Shown one piece after another: positions 38,948-51,421 of a stretch of 64,000 bases of DNA. The notes under the pieces were generated by a model, which had not been told where the DNA came from, did not search any database, and saw only the letters and a program-made list of their open reading frames with translations. Each line of letters begins with the position of its first letter. Position 1 is the first letter of the stretch. The DNA is taken from NCBI GenBank assembly GCA_016758965.1, contig JAEPRB010000074.1:99971-163970 (forward strand). Direction: 5' to 3'. The stretch is from Circinella minor (lineage: Eukaryota; Mucoromycota; Mucoromycetes; Mucorales; Lichtheimiaceae). A program made the translations under genes and the position numbers.

Positions 38948-41867
38948 ATGCAAAACGAAATTGTATATGCCATTCATTCGTTTGAAGCAGAAGCTGATGA
39001 CGAAATAGCATTCAATGCCGGGGATTCTATTATTGTTCTTGAAAAAGACGAGAAATATATGGACGGTTGGTGGCAGGTAAAAAAAAGCAAAATTAAATTA
39101 AAGTTTTGTGTATAATAATTTACTCTGTTTAGTAAATAAAATAATGAATTAACAACAAATCCATGACTAGGGCCGAAATCCACAAGGACAAGTTGGTTTA
39201 TTTCCAATGAATTATACAACACATGTTAAGCCAGGACCATCTACTACACCTGCACTCAGCCCTGCACATTCGTCATCTGGGAGTAACACCCTTGAAGATG
39301 AGATCGACAATGCAATAACTCATGTTTCTACGAATCTTATTACACCAAGTACATCGTCGGCTACAAATACAACTACTGCAACTACATCATCCAATACCAT
39401 AACAGCCAATACAACCACAAACGTTATTCCTAAAACTACCCCATCTGTTGCATTTATACATCAACAACCACAACCACCACCACCTGCTGGATCTCCGCCT
39501 CCGCCTCCTTCTTTATCATCACCAACACCTTCTATTCATAATACACCATCAGCAGCAGCTTCATTATCTATAGCAACAACAGAAGCGCTCCCTATTACAA
39601 CATCAACATCATTGTCAGCACCGCTTATTCCTTCTACTTCTACCACTTCAAAAATTGACGATTGGTCAATTGATCAAGTTGCAGACTGGCTTCAATCTGT
39701 TGGTTTAGATAATGTCTCAAGTAATTTTGTTGGTAAGTTTCTTTTGCGTCAACTTCCCGTTATTATTATCTTGTATATTCCTTCATTATTTTTTTCAATT
39801 ATATATTAATGAATAGCGTAATTAAACTTATTTATTGGCGGGTCAATTATGGTTGTTATTTTCTCTATTATAGAACAAGAAATCACTGGTGATATTTTAT
39901 TAAGCTTAACTATTGATTCACTCAAAGAATTGGGAATCACTGCTTATGGAAGACGATACAAGATCATGACTGCGATTGAAAAGTTAAAGAGTACCAACAA
40001 GGTAAATTAGTCCTACACTTATACCGATGAAAAAGTAATCCAGAAAGGAATTTGGAAACCTTTTTTTTGGCTAACAAAAGGAAAACCATATATATAACAA
40101 TTTTAGTTAGGCGATGAGATTCAACAACCACAACAACAATTACGACTCCCACAGGAGCAACAACAGAAGCGACAATCCGATACACCAACATCTGTGCCAT
40201 GCTCCCCTATTGATTCCGATAGCATGTATCAGTTTCCTCGCAAAGCACCTATGCCACCACAGGCTGGAAGCACAAGCACGGAGCTTAATAATCAGCATAA
40301 CAGCACGACATCAAGTAGTAATAGTCTTAGACGACCTACAGATTCTCTCTTGACTACAGGCCAAGTTTCTCCACGTAGTTATGCATCATCATCTGTAAGT
40401 CGATCGAATACTTTTCAAACAATTTCCTCTTCCAAGTCATCTAGTTCATCATCAGGAAGAATGCCATCACAAAAAAGCAGGGATAGTCTGGAAAAAGAAC
40501 GACCCTCCATGGATGGTTATCAACAACAACAACAACAATCCCATCAACAACCAATGGCAAGTATTCATGAAGTCACTTCATCCCCACCTCTTCATCCTAT
40601 GGATGGCCGTACTTTATCCATGGCTGCTGCTGATCCATTTGCTACACGCGACCGAAACATGTCTGTCGCTTCTGTTGACCCATTTGCATTGAACCGTGTA
40701 TCTACCACCGTATTCAAAGCTCCTGAACATGAAGGATGGCTCTATAAACAAGGAGATAAGTACAAGACATGGAACAAGCGGTGGTTTGTTCTCAAAGCAA
40801 GCAACTTATTCTACTTTAAGAGTCCTAAGGAAGTACGAATGAAAGGTATCATTCATTTACGCGGTTACCGTATCATCCCTGACGAGACTGTCCATCCAGG
40901 CAAATACAGCTTCAAAGCACAGCATGAAAAGGAGCGAACATTTTACTTTTACACAGACAGCAAAGAATCTATGAGGACATGGATTAAAGTTCTTATGAAA
41001 GCTACTATTACTCGTGATTTTGCATCCCCTGTCATGTCATCCAATCATATTGCTACTGTTCCATTGGAAGTTGCCCAACGACTACGACCACGACCTCCTT
41101 CGGTACTTATTCATCCAAATGGTAAAGCAGCCACACGATCACCTCCATTGAGTCCCGTTGAGCGACATGATGAATGGCAGCTACCAAGTCAACAACAAGG
41201 ATCGACTTTGGATCGATTATCACCACATCCTCCTCCATCTCAACAGAGTCGCGAATCAGGCGTCACTGTTTATCCAACACATCATACAACACACACAGAT
41301 ACGCTGGCCGATATTGTGGGTGATGAACAAGATGTTCCTGACAAGTTTATGTATAGTAATGGACCAGGACCCATTGCACCAGCACCAACGTTATCATCCT
41401 CCATTTTGATGAGTGATGAAGACGAAGATCTAATTGATCCGCAACACAAAGGTATGCATTCACCGCTTCAATCACCGCCATTACCACCGGCAAATTTGCC
41501 TCCACCATCGCCTAGGAATTTGACCCGGGTCCAATATATCGACTGGATCAACAAGTATTTGCCTCCAGGTAAACGTGCGATTGATCTTTCAGGTGCGTTT
41601 AGAAATGGCGATTCGTTAATTCTTTTATTGGAGTCTCTTAGTGGCAAGACTGTAAGAAGACCACCAAGTCAAAAGGGAGGTTCTGTAAGCATGATGATGT
41701 TAGATAATATTGTCGCCGCCTTTAAATTTATGGGTCGTGAAGGTGTTGTTGTTGATGGTCGATATACCATAAAAGACATTTTTGGTGGTGATGAAGAGAA
41801 GATCATGGATATGCTGGATGCTATCATGGAATGGGACGAAAGGAATGACGACAATAGCAATGCATAA
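38948..41867 (+). CDS. Boi/Pob1-like polarity protein: SH3-SAM-PH with CH-like tail
   Basis: Four exons (38948-39076, 39171-39732, 39874-40001, 40107-41867) give 859 residues. An SH3 domain fills the first 60 residues (YAIHSFEAEADDEIAF, DGWWQ, GLFPMNYT). A SAM domain lies at about 205-275 (WSIDQVADWLQSVGL) and is split by two introns. A PH domain lies at about 480-580 (HEGWLYKQGDKYKTWNKRWF). The last 110 residues (about 745-850) resemble a calponin-homology fold (YIDWINKYLPPG, AFRNGDSLILLLE, GVVVDGRYTIKDIFGG). Low-complexity S/T/P/Q linkers join the domains. By analogy with yeast Boi1/2 and fission-yeast Pob1, it should act as a Cdc42-linked scaffold at sites of polarised exocytosis. Proline-rich blocks (PPPPAGSPPPPP; LPPANLPPPSP) may bind SH3 domains or profilin. 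Confidence 0.9.
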
Positions 41868-42511
41868 ATTTATCATTATATACTTTTTTAATATCATCTT
41901 TTTTTTAACTAAAATATAAACATTTAGTATACACATATACATCTCTCCTCCATATATATTCCTCTTTCTCCCTTTTACTCGATATCTTTTCCTCTTCCTG
42001 CTCCTCCTTTCCCTTTTTACCTTCTTCTTTCACCTAAGTAAAAAGAGAAACTTTAATAACAATCTTCCTCCTTCATATTTATAAATTAGAATATTTTCCT
42101 TCTCTTATTATTATTATACTTTTTTTTATCAGTTTTTTAGGTAAAAAAAAATTATATATGTATATCATTTTCTTGTCTTCATAGTAAAAAAAATTAGCTT
42201 ATTATAAACTATAAACATGAAACGCCAATTTCTGATACTTTAAAGGAATTATAAGCGAAACGTCACCCAGTTTCGCATTCCGCTACATCTATTGGATATT
42301 TTTTCTTTTCAGTTATTCTTTTCGTCTTTTTCTCTTCACACACCCCTTCTTTGGACTTGGTTCACTATATTCCCCGTCTTTTCATTCAAACGTAATTACT
42401 ACTTTGTTAAATCTATTATTTTATAACCGTGTTTTCTTTTGTTTAAATATTATTACTAACTTTTTTTTCATTTATTTCTAGTTTTTTAAATACCACAAAA
42501 AACATATAACA
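41868..42511. other. Intergenic region before V-ATPase subunit c
   Basis: It holds the 3' flank of the Boi-like gene and a TC-rich promoter/leader of the subunit c gene. No open frame is seen. Confidence 0.6.
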
Positions 42512-43553
42512 ATGGCTGATTATTGGTAATATTTGGTTATTCTCATCTGAAAAAAAAAAGTATTTCACTTTGAAAAAAAACAAGCCAGATTGACATAGCT
42601 TATCACTTACTTTTTAAATACCTTTATTTATGTAGTCCTGTCTATGCTCCCTTCTTTGGAACCATGGGATGCACTGCTGCTATCGTTTTTAGCTGTAAGT
42701 TACTATTTCTATTTTACTTCTTTTTTCTTTGAATTTATTACGCGTTCTATATGAACTACATATTATGGTTCGAGACTAACTTTTTTTAAACATCTCTTTT
42801 CAACCCCTGGAAGGTCTCGGAGCCGCATATGGTACTGCTAAGTCTGGTGTCGGTCTTTCCGCTATGGGTGTTCTTCGTCCCGACTTGCTCATCAAGTGTA
42901 TCATTCCCGTCGTCATGGCTGGTATCTTGGGTATCTATGGTGTCGTTGTCAGGTGAGTTAAATTGGAATATTTATCACTTTTTTTTTTGTTGCCCCGCGC
43001 AATTTGGCACTCATATTCGTTTTTATTACATTTTTTTTTTGTATTTCAGTGTCTTGTTATCTGGTGGTCGTAAGTATACAATTTTTATCTTAATACTATT
43101 CAAAGCGAGAAAGAGAAAATAATTTGTGAGGAAGGAAGAGAATAAAAAAACTAGTGTTTGGGTCTTAACTCTTTTTATTCTTTTTGAATAGTTGCATTGA
43201 AGCAAACATTGTTTGCTGGTTTTATTCAATTTGGCGCTGGTTTGAGTGTCGGTCTTTCTTGCTTGGCTGCAGGTATTGCTATTGGTATTACTGGTGATGC
43301 AGGTGTCCGAGCTACTGCTCAACAACCCAGAATGTTTGTCGGCATGGTAAGTTCATACATAGTTAGGCGCGTATAACGTATTTTTTTTCACTTATATCGT
43401 TCAAATATATCTAACAAATAACTTTTCTTTCAATGTATATTTACATATTAGATTTTGATTCTTATTTTCGCTGAAGTTTTGGGTCTTTACGGTCTTATTG
43501 TTGCATTGATTCTAAACACCAAGGCATCTGGTACTGAAAGTATCTGTCAGTAA
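42512..43553 (+). CDS. VMA3: V-type ATPase 16-kDa proteolipid subunit c
   Basis: Six coding exons (42512-42525, 42636-42694, 42814-42952, 43050-43069, 43192-43346, 43452-43553) give 162 residues, the normal length. The sequence is near-diagnostic: [57 protein letters not shown] and [18 protein letters not shown], where the glutamate of FAEVLG is the proton-carrying residue of helix 4. Four transmembrane helices form the c-ring of the Vo sector in vacuole and Golgi/endosome membranes. Two coding exons are tiny (14 and 20 nt). Intron 2 ends in AAG. The symbol rests on similarity to yeast Vma3; the VMA11 paralogue is less similar at the start. Confidence 0.95.
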
Positions 43554-44740
43554 AAAAATCGAGAAAAAAATGTAGTTTTTTTTTATTTATATTCTTTTTT
43601 TTTTCTTTTGTACGTGTAAAAAAAATTACAAGGAAACATAAAAAAAACTTCACATCCTTATTAAAATCTCTCGATAACACAAAATCACACACACACAACA
43701 AGCAACACTCAACAACAACGTTTTATGTAACTTTTTTTCTTTTTCGTTTTGAAACACATTACATACACTTTTATACATACCAACTTGGTTTATTCTGTGT
43801 CTTTTTAAGAAGATATTCTTTTTCAATTTTTTGTTGGGTTTGTTTATTATCATTACTGTTATTGGGCTTTTTGAGTGTTTCCAGCTCTTCAACTCTTGAG
43901 AACCACGTAGATAGTATATGTTTATTGGTATGTTGGATGGTATATTCATGACATGTATATCGAATAAGAGTGATGAATAGAAAAGATGATATTGAATATC
44001 AGATTTCCTAGAGTAATATATATACTAATACCGTCTCTCGATTTTGGTGTGAAACCAATATCTATGCTCTTTGTAAGAAACAGCATACATGTGTTGAGAA
44101 AACACCACTATTTTAACTTATTGAATAATAACAGTATACCTAATACGACGCCCAATCAGTTTTTTTGTAATACACCGTACGCCACACTTATCTATACTAA
44201 GTTCATTCAAAGCTATTAACTCCTTCCTTGTCTGAAACAAATCCTTTTAATATCCTGCAGAAGGTAACACTAAAGTCCTGTTTCAGCCATCTATTAGATT
44301 TCTGATAAATAAACTTTTTTTAACTCCTACGTACTCCCTTTCATTCCATTTTTTTTTTTGCCAGGAATGTATAGCAACCAGAAGTATGTATGTATGTATG
44401 TATGTATGTAAAAGGAAATCAGAAGTTGTTTTACTACAGCTCAGAATTTATATACTTTAGTAAGAAAATCTAGTCGAATGATCGCCGTATTTCTACTATA
44501 CATATAATAAATATAGTAGTATTACCATACTGATGGTAAATACATTTCAGCCGACGAGGAAATACGTAGCAAAATAATAAATTTGCTTTATTACATATAT
44601 AATATAAAGTATATTGCTATATAACTTTTCATATGACAATGTCCATTTAGATAACTTGGTTATATATAAATTTATCATAATATGAGGGATAGCTTCCTTG
44701 GTGGTTAGCATTTTTGATACGAATATTATCAGAAATAAGT
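43554..44740. other. Convergent intergenic region with GTAT repeat
   Basis: It lies between the stops of subunit c (plus) and the second P450 (minus). It contains T-rich 3' flank sequence and a (GTAT)n run at 44384-44410. Small frames at 43650-43949 and 43986-44219 show no domain. Confidence 0.6.
44384..44410. repeat. (GTAT)n microsatellite
   Basis: About six and a half tetranucleotide units without interruption. Confidence 0.92.
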
Positions 44741-47529
44741 TTAGTAAAGCTTCTTCAAATTAATTTTAAAATCAACAGGTGTCAAAATACCAACACCAGT
44801 AACAACTGGTTTATCTTTATGGATCGAATCTTCCGGTAATGATACTTCATACTTTCTCACTATTATGTTTAGCAAGCATAATAATATGTTAAAAAATGAC
44901 ATTCAATATAAAATAATAAGTTATCAGTACGTATTACGTATTACGTATTGGGGTAAAAATAATTACTTACGAAACATTGGAAGGAAAACCCGCTGTTCAG
45001 CAAGACTGAAGTTCATACCAATACCTTAAAAAGCAAGTTATTTGAATCAATTCACTGATTTACAAGCTGCAATGTGCATATTATACAAGAAAATTATAGA
45101 ATATCATTTTAACATACATTGTCGTTGTCCGTTGCTAAATGGCAAAAAGCTCATTCCCATCTTCGCTACTTTTTCAGCTTCCCCGCCCGGTGCAAATCGT
45201 TCAGGGTTGAATATTTCAGGATCTTTCCAGACCTTGTTGTTACGATGGATTTCCATAATATCTACTGTGACACGTGTACCTTTGGGGATATAAACACCAG
45301 CCAATTCGGTATCTTCTTGAGCCTCACGGGCAATCACGCCAGTAGCTGTGACATTACGTCGCATGGTTTCTATATATTTTTTTGTGTTACGTATTAGTAT
45401 TGACATTATTCTCGTTCTAAAATGTGAATAATGGTATATGTATGTATACCTTTAATAACTCGATAAATATAAGGCATTTCCTGGAGTTGATCCATTGTAG
45501 GCAAGACGTCAACTGGTTTATCGCCTAAAACTCGGTTAGCCTCTTCTCTGGCTTTTTGTTGTACTTTCTGAAAACATTGATAGTATTTTAATGAGAAAAT
45601 GGAGTTGTGAAAAGTAGCAATATTTATAGAAGAAGGAATAAAAACGTACCGGATTTGTAGCTAAGTTATAAACAGCATATGACAAAGCATTTGCAGTGGT
45701 GTCATGGCCAGCTAGATATTTATGTATATAATAATTAGTATACATTTTCTGCATCTCTCTCTATCTCAATATCTTCCGTAGGTTAATAACAAACCTAAAA
45801 AGAAAGCGCATAAATTGCTCTACACGGAAAAGTCGTTGATTAAAACGGTTATATGTTAATATTTTCGAACATTATATATCCACTGTACATGCAAATATCT
45901 CTACTGAATTTTATGTATCACCTGCAATTCTTCATCTGTTAATTTCCCATTTCCTTCTTGACTTGCTTCAAGCATGAGGGTAAGAAGATCTTTTTCACTT
46001 GTTTTCTTTTCGGCAATAGTTGTATCGTTGGCCAAAACTTTCCGCTTTTTGGAAATAATTTCTTCCATTTTTTCTAAAAATATATCAAGTTCTTGATGTG
46101 CTTGTCTACGCTTGGGGAAAAGGAAAAGCCATTTTGTTTCAAATGAAGGAAATAGCATGAATAATGGGTCAGTGTTTGCTGACATGATCCTTTCGTATCG
46201 AGTAACCCACTCGTTTGTTGGCTCAGCAACAGAATTGAAATCAAAATCTATTTTCCCATGATAACATATAGTACATTATTATTACTAGTGAATTAAATAC
46301 TGTATAGTGTATTTTATTTTTTGTTTTTAGCTTATATAATGTGTTTATTATTACTTACTGAATCCTGCAATACCAATAGCATCCAAAGTCCATCGCACCA
46401 TAATTTCATGAAATTCAACAGATGTGTCCAACTGCTTATCAAGTTCAAAAAAAAGTTTCTGCGTAAGATCACCAAATAAATGCACAGGCATTGAACGGCG
46501 GAACTGTGGAAAATAATATGAAAAACAAGTTAATTAGATAGAGCTTCTGGTTATATTACATACACTGATGATCTATAGACGTACTGCTGGATTCAAAACC
46601 TATTAATTCAAATATTAAAAAATTAGTAAATTGTAAATTCATAACCATGGTACGTAATAACAAAAAATAATGGGTATCAAAATAATTACGCTTCGTTGGT
46701 CTTTCCAATGTTTACCTAAGAGTATATGATAAAATAGCTTGTTAGTACAACGTCTGTTTTGTACGTCTGCCATTGTTTTAAAAAAATTGCACAGATCAGA
46801 ACATCCTTTTAAAAAGAAATGTAAAACTACAATGAAAGATCAATTATTTACCGATTAAGAAAATAATATTAGGCCCCATAGCGAATTTTCCAAAGAGTGT
46901 ATTTCGACGCTTCACATTCATATCGATCTTTGGAAATAAATCTGTATACAATACGTACATCGAATAGCAACAATAGAAAATTCATTAGGTACGTATAATA
47001 TACAATGTTTTACTCTTTTAACTCGAAGAAATCTTAATTTTTACAAATGCATCAATTATGCTATTAACTCTCTTACCTGCTTTGAGTAACAGCTTCTTGG
47101 CTGCTTCTGGACGTGTGACATGAACTGTCCATCCATATACATCAAAAACCTATTAATATAATTCTTTTATTATTACAATAAGATGAAAAATATATATATC
47201 AAAAATAGAGAATATTTTTTTCTTACAATATATAATCCGTGATCAGTTTTTGCACCCAAAGGACCAGTAATTTTTTCAACAATCTCATCATAGGGACGCA
47301 TTGTCATAAAGTTATATAAATATTTGAAAAACCCTCCCTGGGGAATATGTCGAAGTTGTTTTGGTGGTTTACTAATCTTTTCGTAAGCGAAATAAAGACC
47401 AAACAATGTAATTGCAATTGAGGTGGCTATTTTCCGACTTTTTATTGTCGCACCACCACCACCACCACCATTCTCTGGGAATAATAAAGACCAAAGTTGC
47501 TTCTGAATATGAGTAATCGCTGGAGACAT
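44741..47529 (-). CDS. Cytochrome P450 monooxygenase (13 exons)
   Basis: Exons, in transcript order: 47529-47227, 47149-47077, 46941-46852, 46715-46690, 46599-46585, 46503-46359, 46247-45922, 45819-45795, 45711-45650, 45567-45450, 45369-45118, 45024-44971, 44859-44741. They join in phase to 535 residues. A transmembrane anchor lies at about 33-52, after a run of six glycines. Motifs: helix C WKDQRSVLNPAF, I-helix FFLAGHDTTA, K-helix E-T-M-R, PERF region (FNPERFAPGG), haem loop FSNGQRQCIG with Cys about 479. The cysteine codon itself is split by intron 11. It is a microsomal class II enzyme of unknown substrate, clearly distinct from the 10-12 kb P450 in sequence and intron pattern, so not a recent local duplicate. 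Confidence 0.92.
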
Positions 47530-47589
47530 TTTGTATCAAAACATAGACAAAAAAAATAGAAAAAAAAATATTTTTTTAATTTCTAACCA

Positions 47590-47597
47590 TTTTATAG
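47590..47597 (-). promoter_or_regulatory. TATA box of the 13-exon P450
   Basis: On the minus strand CTATAAAA lies about 60-68 bases upstream of the ATG at 47529, a typical fungal spacing. No transcript data. Confidence 0.45.
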
Positions 47598-50500
47598 CTC
47601 CAGGGTTTTCTTTCTTGTGTCATTCAATTGAGTTGAAGCGGATAAGGCGCCGAATAGATTCATCCAATCATTTATTTGCTTACCAGTATATCATTTCCCC
47701 CCACACGTTAATAAGTACAGTCTGGTAGTGAAAATTTCCATCATGCAGTTTACTTGGAAGAATATTAAGGTAGTGTAACAATTTACTTTTTAATAGAATA
47801 CGCATTTTCGTTGCTTACTTACATCTCCATAACCCAGAATAACACGTGGAAAGCTCTTTTTAAAATTACTTGCGAAGTATGCTGTTATTGGTTATCTAGC
47901 TTAATATGATAACTGCTCGACTCACATTCGTACTCATTCTCGCCCATGCTTGCTGTTGTACAAAATACGTATTGGAAATTTCGATGCTTCCAATTTGGTA
48001 TACTGAATCATAAAGTGATGGACAGAAATAATTGACGAGACCCAACAATGATTAGAATGTTGTTCAAAAATAATAAATGCCGTAATGAATTGAGTATGTG
48101 ATTCCCATTGATAAATATCAAGCTATTAATTTTTTCTAGAGTTGGCAATTTTCTGTCACTCCAGGTGTTTCCTTTGCATTATTTTATATTGAACGTGGCG
48201 CTGCCTTTGACATATTTGTTCAAGATACAGCATACATATATAATGTTTGAAAAAAATCTCTCGTTTTTTCAACATGAAAAGTTCATTATTTGTAAAGTAT
48301 AAAAAACGTGATAATTTCGTCATTTCCACAATGATGGATGCGAAATCCATGACTTTTTAATAAAATATGTGCTATATTCTTGTTGTTCTATAAATACTAC
48401 GTAAAGGGAGGGATAATTTTTCCCACTCAATATTTCAGCTACCCCCTTTTGCTGTGATCAACAAGTGTAAGCTGATTCCTAGTTTATTACATATGCTTCT
48501 CAAAAAGTCGAAATAGCATCGATCTGCTAAATCAATGCCTATACTATAACATAAACCTGGATACTCTTTTTTCAAGCAACTCTACTGAGACTTCTTCTAG
48601 TTGTTGCTATGTTCTAAACTTTTATTACCATTACTAGTCCATAACTTGAAAATTATCAACGAAAAACTAAGAGTATCGAGAAAATATTTCTTCTATATAA
48701 AGAACTTATATCATGAAGAAGCCAACATCTTTTCCTCATGATATCAAAACATACGGAGAGAACGAGCCGAAGTGGCAACTTAAATTTTTGTAAACTAGTA
48801 GTCATTATGTTCCAGCAGTAGAAAGTAATATACTACTACTTTTTCTTTCAGTTTTCTTGTAGTGTGTAATTTTGCTACAAAACATTCTAGTACATCTAGT
48901 GACATTTACACAGATGGGGAATCAATCCTGTGCAGAACCGGAAAACTTTCTCAGTGAACAAAAGATCTTGACGTTCTAAAATGAATTTTTTTGACAGGTT
49001 CTAAAAATACTCAATATTATGGTTAACGTTCATGTCTTTTTTTTTCGGATTCTGAGAGTGGTACTCATAAAAAGAACACGTGATTTTTAAAAATATAGAT
49101 TTAAAAGCGTCGCCAGTGATTCATGGCGGTCCAGTATGGTCAAAGTCCAATGAATATATAATTTTCGTTGACGCGACCTTTTACACTGTTATTAAGGTAG
49201 GACGTTACCGCAAATATGCTATTATTCCTGCGCTAGACTTCATATGTAAAAAGTAACAGAAATAACACTTTTCCCTAGGCACGAGATTAGGTGTGCTAAG
49301 ATAGGATTTGATCGCATACATGTAGTAATGATGCGTTTTAATGTATGTAAATTTCCTCTTTTAGTATGCTATTACCATTGAATCACGCTCTAAATATGTA
49401 ATAGCTTCTAGTTGTAAGCATAGTTCAACAAGAGAAGTCATGAAGGGGTTGCTTGAAATAGCAGTTTTGTTTAAAGAGAAAAGTGAAAAATCTTTCAACG
49501 TACAGTATAAAAGCCATTTTCGATCTTTTCAAGTCATTGTATAATTATTATCATTAGCTGTATTACGTATCACATTCTTATTAAACCCCATAAGAGCCCG
49601 CTTATGACTATGAGATATTACTATATAAAAGCATACAACTTTTGAATCTTTGACTATGAAGATCTTGAACCCGGTGAAAAGCAAGTATCTAGTATTATTA
49701 ATTAATTTTACTAGGTTTATTTACCGAGTTTGAAACCCTCATTACACAGGATATTTACACCTTTCTTATTACACTTGCTTTTCAGTCTTAAAATCATTTG
49801 AATATACCGTATGATCTATGTATGAATACAGAACCCACGTTAAAAAAGTGAATGATTTTTTGTGTGTACTTGATCTTATCTGATTGATAAAAAGAAATAC
49901 TTATTATAGTATTCTTTCAGATTGTGTTAAGTGGAAAATTTGGACTATTTGATAAATAACACAATCCGACAGCGTGGAACTGGTTTCTGAATTCGGAAAC
50001 TATTATTTTAACCCTTATGTCATAAAATAATTATTGTGGTGACATCACATTTATTTAGTATACCATGATAGGGGTTTCTTTTGGATAGGTATACCTACTT
50101 ATACGTGATATTTTATAGGCAAGGTTTTTTGGTTTGAAGTTGTATGGAAAAGCCGAAAGTGAAAGAGCCCTTATAGTTGAATAGTCGATATAATCATTAT
50201 TGTAAATAGCTTGTTTTTTACAACACGAACTTATTCACTCGATAACAATTCGCTGTACACATAAACAAAAAAAGACCCATGTATAACTGTCAATGATGAA
50301 AAAAACGATTTACTCATCAGCTTTATCATCACCTTCCGTGATTACCAACTATTTTTTTATTGATGAACCATCAACGAAAATACTCAAGTATTCATCTACA
50401 TAATGTCAGGTATGAAGAATCTTTTATCATATGTACACATATATCTGCTAGGTTTATAGTAACTATTATTCTCTTTTCTATAATTCTTAGCATCGCCTAG

Positions 50501-51272
50501 TATACTACAGATAAGCACTACAGATAGGTTAATATATATTTTAGTTTGCTAACTAAATTGTTGCGCTTCAGCAAATTTTATTCTGCGACTCAAAAAGCCA
50601 AACAAATAATGGCTAAACTTCACAATAATAATGCTAGCACACTTTTCATAAACGTTTTGCAAAAATCTTATCGATTTCGGCAGGCGCCGCTTATCTGTAC
50701 ATATTTTACCTTATAGGGAATCCTGGCCCTAAGCCGTCTGTACCACCAGGGTCGATTACGTTATTTTTAGAGTTTTTTTTATGGCCCAAGTTTAACTTTT
50801 CAATATCAAACTAATGCGCCTCAACCAATTCTACATCATCTAAAGAAGGTTCAACATAATTTGATTTTTGCCATATAGCCTTCGAAAGAAAAGATCGTTT
50901 ATACGAATATCCTTTCGTTCCTCGTTAGCTCCACTTTCCCGTTTCTCCAATATTTCTTAAGCCAAAATAGTAGCAGCGAATGATCGACAGCGAAGTCATT
51001 TACTACTTGCACCTGTCCATGGAATTGATAAATAAAAAAAAAGAATATCGATAAATTCTATCCGGATAATTTACTTTGATATTTATATTAAACAACATAT
51101 TTAATGGGAGGGAAAGAGTTCGTTATGGTTCGATATGTGTGGGTCATGGAGATAATATCCCCTATTTTGGTTTCAATGGTGGAATTTTATCCGACAAACA
51201 ATCCCAGCAAAAAAGGTTTTTCATTGGCTCGTTAGTACCGATGACAGATTCACTCAGTCGACCATTCTCCAG

Positions 51273-51310
51273 CACGCAAGATTGCGTGATGAGGCGCCAT
51301 ATTTTGCGTG
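51273..51310. promoter_or_regulatory. CACGCAA/TTGCGTG inverted-repeat cluster upstream of sulfate permease
   Basis: CACGCAA, a 2-base spacer and TTGCGTG form a perfect inverted repeat at 51273-51288. A third copy of TTGCGTG lies at 51304-51310, and GGCGCC at 51293-51298 sits between them. The cluster is about 110-150 bases before the SulP ATG. It looks like a binding site for a dimeric regulator; no known factor is assigned. Confidence 0.4.
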
Positions 51311-51421
51311 CTTGATGAAAATGATCTACCGCCCACATTTTATTACATTTTAGAAATACACCCCTTTCTTTTACTTCCAAAACATCCAGATATATCATAA
51401 AATACGACATATGAAGCAGTA

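Larger units (their letters stand above)
47530..51421. other. Gene-poor 3.9-kb divergent region (P450 / sulfate permease)
   Basis: There is no credible gene. Frames are at most 90 codons with no domains. Proximal promoter elements of the flanking genes are listed separately. I searched for tRNA-like A/B boxes by eye and found none that fold. Confidence 0.55.
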
